Below, one piece after another: positions 60,049-64,000 of a stretch of DNA of 64,000 nucleotides. Position 1 is the first letter of the stretch, and every line of letters begins with the position of its first letter. The notes under the pieces were generated by a model. That model was given only the letters and a program-made list of their open reading frames with translations, was not told the DNA's origin and searched no databases. Origin of the DNA: Candidatus Woesearchaeota archaeon (GTDB lineage Archaea > Nanobdellota > Nanobdellia > Woesearchaeales > UBA9989); the NCBI GenBank assembly GCA_013329045.1, contig DUKZ01000004.1:41537-105536 (forward strand), written 5' to 3'. Position numbers and translations under genes: made by a program.

Positions 60049-60321
60049 ATGTCAACAACGCTCATCCAAAAAGAACATTCACCAACACTCAACACAGTAA
60101 TAATGGTAGAAAAAATACTCCAACAAGCAGAAGGAAGCATCATCACAATAGCAGAACTAAAAAGACGACTGCCAAAACAAGTAAACCACAACGTTCTCAA
60201 GACAATACTCATCTACCTAGAAAAAAGCAATAAAATAGGCGTGACGATGCAAGGAATAACCTGGATCCATAACACAAACCAAAACCTAAGAAACGCAATA
60301 AAAACAGGAATGGAATTATAA
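60049..60321 (+). CDS. wHTH antitoxin-like protein, first copy
   Basis: A 90-residue protein with a winged-helix-like layout ('LNTVIMVEKILQQAEG', 'TIAELKRRLPKQVNHNVLKT', 'KSNKIGVTMQGITWIHN'). It is a paralogue of 60726-61001, whose partner is a RelE-like toxin. Here the toxin frame that follows is cut off after about 27 codons. It has its own palindromic operator. It could be a surviving antitoxin. Confidence 0.7.
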   Translation: MSTTLIQKEHSPTLNTVIMVEKILQQAEGSIITIAELKRRLPKQVNHNVLKTILIYLEKSNKIGVTMQGITWIHNTNQNLRNAIKTGMEL

Positions 60322-60403
60322 AAAAAAAACAAGAGTAATATTCTCACCAGAGGCAGAGGAAGTATACAAATATCTCAACGAGAAAGTACGGAAAAAACCC
60401 TAA
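60320..60403 (+). pseudogene. RelE/ParE toxin N-terminal relic
   Basis: A frame after the wHTH gene reads 'TRVIFSPEAEEVYKYLNEKV' and stops at 60401. This is the first strand and helix of a RelE/ParE toxin. No start codon is left and the rest of the gene is gone. Confidence 0.55.
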
Positions 60404-60729
60404 TACTTAAACTTCTTTTTGTAAGTTTTATGATCCATCCATTCAAGCACAATGGAGACAACTACAATCTCCTGATTCTCTACAGAATAGAGTAATCTCC
60501 ATGCATCAGGAAGATTATATTTCCATAAATTATGAACTTTATACTTCTGAGCATACTCCTTAGGAATCAACCTTTTGGGAATTTGAATACCGCAGAAAGC
60601 ATTTTCTTCAAGGTCCTTAAATGCCCTGACCAACCAATGGTATATCTTATTCTCACCAATTTCACTTAATTTGTCAAATGATTCCTTTACTTTCTCATCC
60701 GCAAATTTTACTTTTGAAGGCAATCTCAT
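60400..60729 (-). CDS. RelE/YoeB-like toxin
   Basis: A 109-residue protein ('KVKFADEKVKESFDKL', 'KYKVHNLWKYNLPDAWRLLY', 'VVVSIVLEWMDHKTYKKKF') with the RelE/Txe fold pattern and a C-terminal His/Tyr/Lys cluster suited to mRNA cleavage. The start overlaps the wHTH gene by ATGA. Its stop overlaps the relic toxin at 60401. Confidence 0.75.
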   Translation of the reverse strand: MRLPSKVKFADEKVKESFDKLSEIGENKIYHWLVRAFKDLEENAFCGIQIPKRLIPKEYAQKYKVHNLWKYNLPDAWRLLYSVENQEIVVVSIVLEWMDHKTYKKKFKY

Positions 60730-61001
60730 ACTTCACTCCAGAATAGATTCTTGTTTTTTATATGTTCGCCTCTGCTTTTAGGATAGTATATCCAGCCTAT
60801 TTTTCCTTCTGAATCAATCGATATCTTTCTTGAATAGAGTAAGTAATCAATTACCACACAAAATGTTTGATACATCATTTTTTTTGGCAAATGCTCCCAA
60901 AGTGATCTTTTCTTGAACTCACCATCATTTTTTTGTATAAATTCCTCTACCATAAGCACAGTATCTAATCTTGGGTATCGCAAAATTTGTTTTATTTCCA
61001 T
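60726..61001 (-). CDS. wHTH antitoxin-like protein, second copy
   Basis: A 91-residue protein parallel to 60049 ('LDTVLMVEEFIQKNDG', 'LWEHLPKKMMYQTFCVVIDY', 'GKIGWIYYPKSR'). It precedes the toxin by ATGA overlap and follows a 20-bp perfect palindrome. This is not the RelB, Phd or Xre family that I recognise. Confidence 0.72.
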   Translation of the reverse strand: MEIKQILRYPRLDTVLMVEEFIQKNDGEFKKRSLWEHLPKKMMYQTFCVVIDYLLYSRKISIDSEGKIGWIYYPKSRGEHIKNKNLFWSEV

Positions 61002-61002
61002 G

Positions 61003-61022
61003 TTATATCATATGATATAACA
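61003..61022 (-). promoter_or_regulatory. 20-bp perfect palindrome before the wHTH/toxin operon
   Basis: GTTATATCATATGATATAAC ends 1 nt before the start codon; the TATA box ATATTTATATATC lies at about 61027-61039. An ideal operator for the winged-helix dimer. Confidence 0.65.
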
Positions 61023-61130
61023 ACTGATATATAAATATTTCGGAGTTCTGGCTTAAAATACAAATACCCCCAACAACTACTCCACCACATGAACGTTTCT
61101 GTAAAAACCCTAAATTCAAAGTTCTACCCG

Positions 61131-61733
61131 CTACCCCAACGAAGACAAATAAGGCCATTGAGAAGAATCATACGACCGGGAAGGAATAGTTTGAACAGCA
61201 GAAATCAACGTCTCAAAAGACACTAAAAACGACTCCAAAGGAACATCAACAGAAACAGAAAAAGACTGCAAAGAAGACTCCCGATCAGACAATTTAACAG
61301 AAACAGGATAATCCAATAACACCTTAGTGTCTGTTAGCGTTGGCAAAAGGGTAATAGAAGGACTGCCCAAAGAAACAACATCAACGTTGTATTGAGAAAA
61401 CAAAGACAACCCATCCAAGCAATCAAGCAAATTGTGCTGGAGTACGTTTGATGCGCCCTGCAAAAGAACATCACGGGAATACAAAACAGAACCCTGCTGA
61501 TTCACATCAACATAAAAAACAGAAACACCATTCACTTGCAAAGGAAACACCCCGCCAGTATTCAACACTTCCCTTAATCCAGCATCAGAAGAAATCTCCA
61601 AGCATTCCTGAACAAACAATTCAACAGCACGAACAGAATCACCACCACGCAAAGAACGCTCAACAGAAGGAGAAAGAGACCTTTTAGTGGAAGAGAGATT
61701 GATGACCGAAAAGTATAAATAGTTAATACACAT
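61131..61733 (-). pseudogene. Truncated paralogue of the operon prepilin-like protein
   Basis: The first 200 codons parallel residues 35-235 of the protein at 47530-48645 ('LSPSVERSLRGGDSVRAVEL', 'NLLDCLDGLSLFSQYNVDVV' against 'NFLRCIDNYQLFREYNTEVI'). The class III signal and the C-terminal domain are missing, and no ribosome site or TATA box serves this strand. It is a relic. Confidence 0.75.
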
Positions 61734-61760
61734 AACACATTTAACACACAGGTGAGATAT

Positions 61761-61982
61761 ATGCCAACAATAACCCTTTCAGTACCAGAAGAACTAAAAA
61801 AAGATATGGATGCTGTGCAAGAAATCAACTGGTCAGCAGTAGCAAGAGAAGCAATAAAAACAAAGCTAGAGCAAATAAACATTCTCAAGCAGATCACAGC
61901 GAAATCACATCTCACAGAAAAAGACGCGCTTGAGCTAGGAAGAAAAATAAACGAAAGCATGCACAAAAGACATAAACAATGA
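61761..61982 (+). CDS. vapB: VapB antitoxin
   Basis: A 73-residue protein starting MPTITLSVPEELKKDMD, an RHH strand, with a C-terminal toxin-binding part ('LTEKDALELGRKINESM'). An AGGTGA site stands before the ATG. Overlaps vapC by 4 nt. Confidence 0.82.
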   Translation: MPTITLSVPEELKKDMDAVQEINWSAVAREAIKTKLEQINILKQITAKSHLTEKDALELGRKINESMHKRHKQ

Positions 61983-62382
61983 AACTCGTGATAGACGCAA
62001 ATATCATCATCTCAGCGCTTATTGCAACAGAGGGAAAAACAATAGAACTCATATACAACGATTCCATCAAGCTGTTTGCGCCAGAATACCTCTTTGAAGA
62101 AACAAAAAAACACGAAGGAGAAATTGCAATAAAAGCAAGGAAGAACTAAGGGCATTTCTTTCACTCATAGAAAAAAAGATAACAATATCGCCAAAAGAGG
62201 ATTATCAACAATACCTTACACCTGCAAAGCACATCACCCCAGATGAAAACGACACAGAATACTTTGCTTTAGCACTAAAACTCTCCTGCCCCATCTGGTC
62301 GAATGACAAAAGACTAAAGAATCAAGAAAAAATAAGAATATTTTCAACAACAGAACTACTTCACTACATGAAGGTTTTATAA
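61979..62382 (+). pseudogene. vapC: Frameshifted vapC (PIN domain)
   Basis: The first frame gives 'MKLVIDANIIISALI' and stops at 62147; the -1 frame continues with 'LRAFLSLIEKKITISPKEDY', 'TPDENDTEYFALALKLSCPI' and 'WSNDKRLKNQEKIRIF' to 62380. One base change near 62130-62145 restores a PIN protein of about 133 residues with all acidic residues. Either recent inactivation or a sequencing error. Confidence 0.8.
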
Positions 62383-62522
62383 AAAGCAACAAGAATAGCA
62401 GGCGAAACGCTTTTTCTTTCGAAAAAACTCAGGCTCCAAGACTCGAGAAAACCTTTTGACTGAGAAAACAAAACATTTAAATACAAGACATTTCTTACTT
62501 ATCTTGTAAACAGGTGGTTTTA

Positions 62523-62774
62523 ATGGAAGCAGAAACAATCGGAATAGGGAGCATAAGCTCAAGAGGACAAATAGCAATACCAGCAGAGATAAGAAGAGAA
62601 CTAAAACTCAAAGAAGGAACACGAGTGCTCTTCTTCACCCAAGAAGACGCAGTAATCATGAAAAAAATAACAACAGAAACATTCTCAGAGATAACAAAAC
62701 CATTTAGGGAAGCAAAGAAAAAAATAACAGAAACAGAAGTGGCAGACCTCATACATAAACTACGAAAAAAATGA
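62523..62774 (+). CDS. vapB: AbrB/MazE-type antitoxin
   Basis: An 83-residue protein with a SpoVT/AbrB DNA-binding fold ('IGSISSRGQIAIPAEIRREL', 'EGTRVLFFTQEDAVIMKKI'). A GGTGG site precedes the ATG and a TATA-like ATTTAAATAC lies upstream. Overlaps the PIN gene by 4 nt. Confidence 0.85.
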   Translation: MEAETIGIGSISSRGQIAIPAEIRRELKLKEGTRVLFFTQEDAVIMKKITTETFSEITKPFREAKKKITETEVADLIHKLRKK

Positions 62775-63181
62775 TTCGAGTCACCCTTGACACAAACATA
62801 TTAGTGTCAGGAACATTCTGGACAGGAGACTCATATAGAATCCTTGAACTTATAGATAAGAAAAAAATCACCAGCATACTCTCAAAGGAAATAATAGCAG
62901 AATACATAAATACAGTAATCAGCGAAGAAATAACAGAAAAAATAGAAAACAAAAAACTCATCGCAGCAAAAACAGCCCAAAAAGTGGTCATGATGTCAGA
63001 GATAGTTGAACCAACAAGAAAAATAGACAGAATAAAAGAAGACCCAGAAGACAACAAAATACTCGAATGCGCAACAACAGGAAAAGCAGGCTACATTATC
63101 ACAAACGACAACCACCTCCTCAACATAAAAGGATTTGAGGGGATAAAAATACTCACACCGAGACAATTTCTAGAAGAATAG
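62771..63181 (+). CDS. vapC: PIN-domain VapC toxin
   Basis: A 136-residue PIN protein of the PIN_3 type: 'VTLDTNILVSGTFW' (Asp), 'EIIAEYINTV' (Glu), 'DPEDNKILECATTG' (Asp) and 'YIITNDNHLL' (Asp). Active site complete. Cognate to the AbrB-type antitoxin. Confidence 0.87.
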   Translation: MIRVTLDTNILVSGTFWTGDSYRILELIDKKKITSILSKEIIAEYINTVISEEITEKIENKKLIAAKTAQKVVMMSEIVEPTRKIDRIKEDPEDNKILECATTGKAGYIITNDNHLLNIKGFEGIKILTPRQFLEE

Positions 63182-63248
63182 TATTTAGTCACTAAAAAGT
63201 AACTAAAATAACGAAAAGCTTATAAAGAGAAAAAGTAATCCTAGAGCA

Positions 63249-64000
63249 TGAGCCTCACAAGAAGAGAATTCTTAGCAGGAATGGGAGCAGTAGGAATCAC
63301 CATAGGAATGCCACACAAAGCTTACGGGCAACAACAACCATTGTATGCAATTTTGCCACAACCAGAACGATTAGTGGACAGAACCATTGATACTCATGAT
63401 CCTATAGGAAACAAATATGATATTGGTGCTTCAGTCTACCACGTTGATGCAGAAGGAAGAAACAGAGGAGACATAGAGATTTCTGTAAACTGGCAACCAC
63501 TCGATGACACAAGAATGGCAGACATTAGCGGCGTCGCACTCTACCATCATTCTTCTGCTACGGTTACAGGGATAGAATATGTCAGCAATGCTTCTCGAAG
63601 TGAACACAACCCCTGGAGAACAACAAGAACAGAAGGAAACTTCATCAGAGGAATAGAAAGAACAGCAAAACAACTAGGACTAAAATACATTGTTGGAGCA
63701 TTGAAATGGTTCTTCGAAACAAGCAACAGAAGAGAAAACGAAGGACTAGCAACTGAAATTGGTACTTTAGAACAAAGACTAGGAAATTCAGGATATTCAT
63801 GCTTGTCTCTCGATCACATACCAGTACAAAACACAAGCGAATACCAACAACACGGAATAAGATTCAGATTACATGCATCAGCTGATGAAGGACAACCAAT
63901 AACAACAGAACCAATTTATTTGCTTGTTACTTATGCTGCTGGAACAAGAGCAGGAAACCAAAGAACATTCCTAGTAGAAGCAGCACAAGGAAAACCACCA
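63249..64000 (+). CDS. Twin-arginine exported protein, 3' end outside the window
   Basis: From the ATG at 63249 an open frame of 250 codons runs to the window edge. The N-terminus MSLTRREFLAGMGAVGI is a Tat signal (TRREFL) with a cut near 'AYGQQ'. The exported part is rich in Ser/Thr/Tyr with beta strands ('KYDIGASVYHVDAEGRN', 'IEISVNWQPLDDTRM'), resembling a large secreted or cofactor-free surface protein. A TATA box (GCTTATAAAG, 63218-63227) lies about 25 nt upstream, leaderless. Family unknown. Confidence 0.75.

Noticed and set aside
59371..62412. Short repeat AATAGCAGGYGAAACG at about 59371 and 62395
   Set aside because: Only 16 bp with one mismatch, in AT-rich spacer; may be chance.
1..64000. 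tRNA or rRNA genes
   Set aside because: I saw no cloverleaf with conserved T-loop or rRNA-like stretch by eye; a covariance search would be decisive.

Overview
The window looks like a piece of a DPANN-type archaeal chromosome, most like Woesearchaeota/Pacearchaeota. Seen directly: many genes have an archaeal TATA box (TTTATA/TTTAAA type) about 25 nt before the start codon and no leader, at least seven proteins carry class III (archaeal prepilin) signal peptides, and the housekeeping genes are an archaeal Elp3, a NOL1/NOP2/Sun RNA m5C methyltransferase and stand-alone Lrp/AsnC ligand-binding domains. A bacterial-type GAPDH next to PGK fits those lineages. The lineage is inferred from gene content only. 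I found no rRNA, tRNA or CRISPR array.

Layout. 0-16.5 kb (minus strand): two small cytoplasmic proteins, then large exported proteins: a 1700-aa LamG/Cys-Asp-repeat protein with two membrane-anchored partners, two small membrane proteins, a 962-aa tail-fibre-like protein with a Peptidase_G2-like C-terminus, and a 1433-aa prepilin-like protein with two poly-Ser/Gly rods and DUF4215-type Cys-rich modules. 16.5-22.3 kb: a GT39/PMT-like membrane glycosyltransferase, an ICMT-like methyltransferase, a MntA-HepT module, and an operon of a membrane protein, ABC-2 ATPase and permease, and a YtxJ-like thiol protein. 22.3-29.5 kb: a three-gene pilin operon ending in a 1315-aa adhesin, a complete insertion sequence just upstream of its promoter, another pilin and an unknown gene.

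29.5-44.4 kb is the housekeeping core (elp3, m5C methyltransferase, a GCS2-like ligase, a DUF6390-like protein, gap and pgk, Lrp domains), interrupted by vapBC, RHH/MazF and two MNT/HEPN modules. 44.4-55.1 kb is one minus-strand operon of eight overlapping genes, all encoding exported or membrane-anchored proteins. It is the best candidate here for an undescribed surface or secretion assembly. 55.1-63.2 kb is an accessory island: relBE, two hicBA pairs, two copies of a wHTH/RelE-like pair, two vapBC loci plus a vapC relic, an IS200/IS605-type transposase, an AlbA_2 regulator fused to relics of a type I restriction system, and decaying fragments of a prepilin paralogue. The window ends inside a gene for a twin-arginine exported protein.

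Two themes stand out. First, three giant exported proteins share a short motif just after the signal peptide (consensus S..SxFxxGxFGRI) although their bodies are unrelated, which suggests one export or anchoring route. Second, several toxin-antitoxin modules are bounded by direct repeats: a 24-bp repeat around vapBC, copies of an Lrp gene 3' end around MNT/HEPN modules, and a 91-bp repeat around the relBE-to-hsd island. That suggests these modules move or amplify as cassettes.
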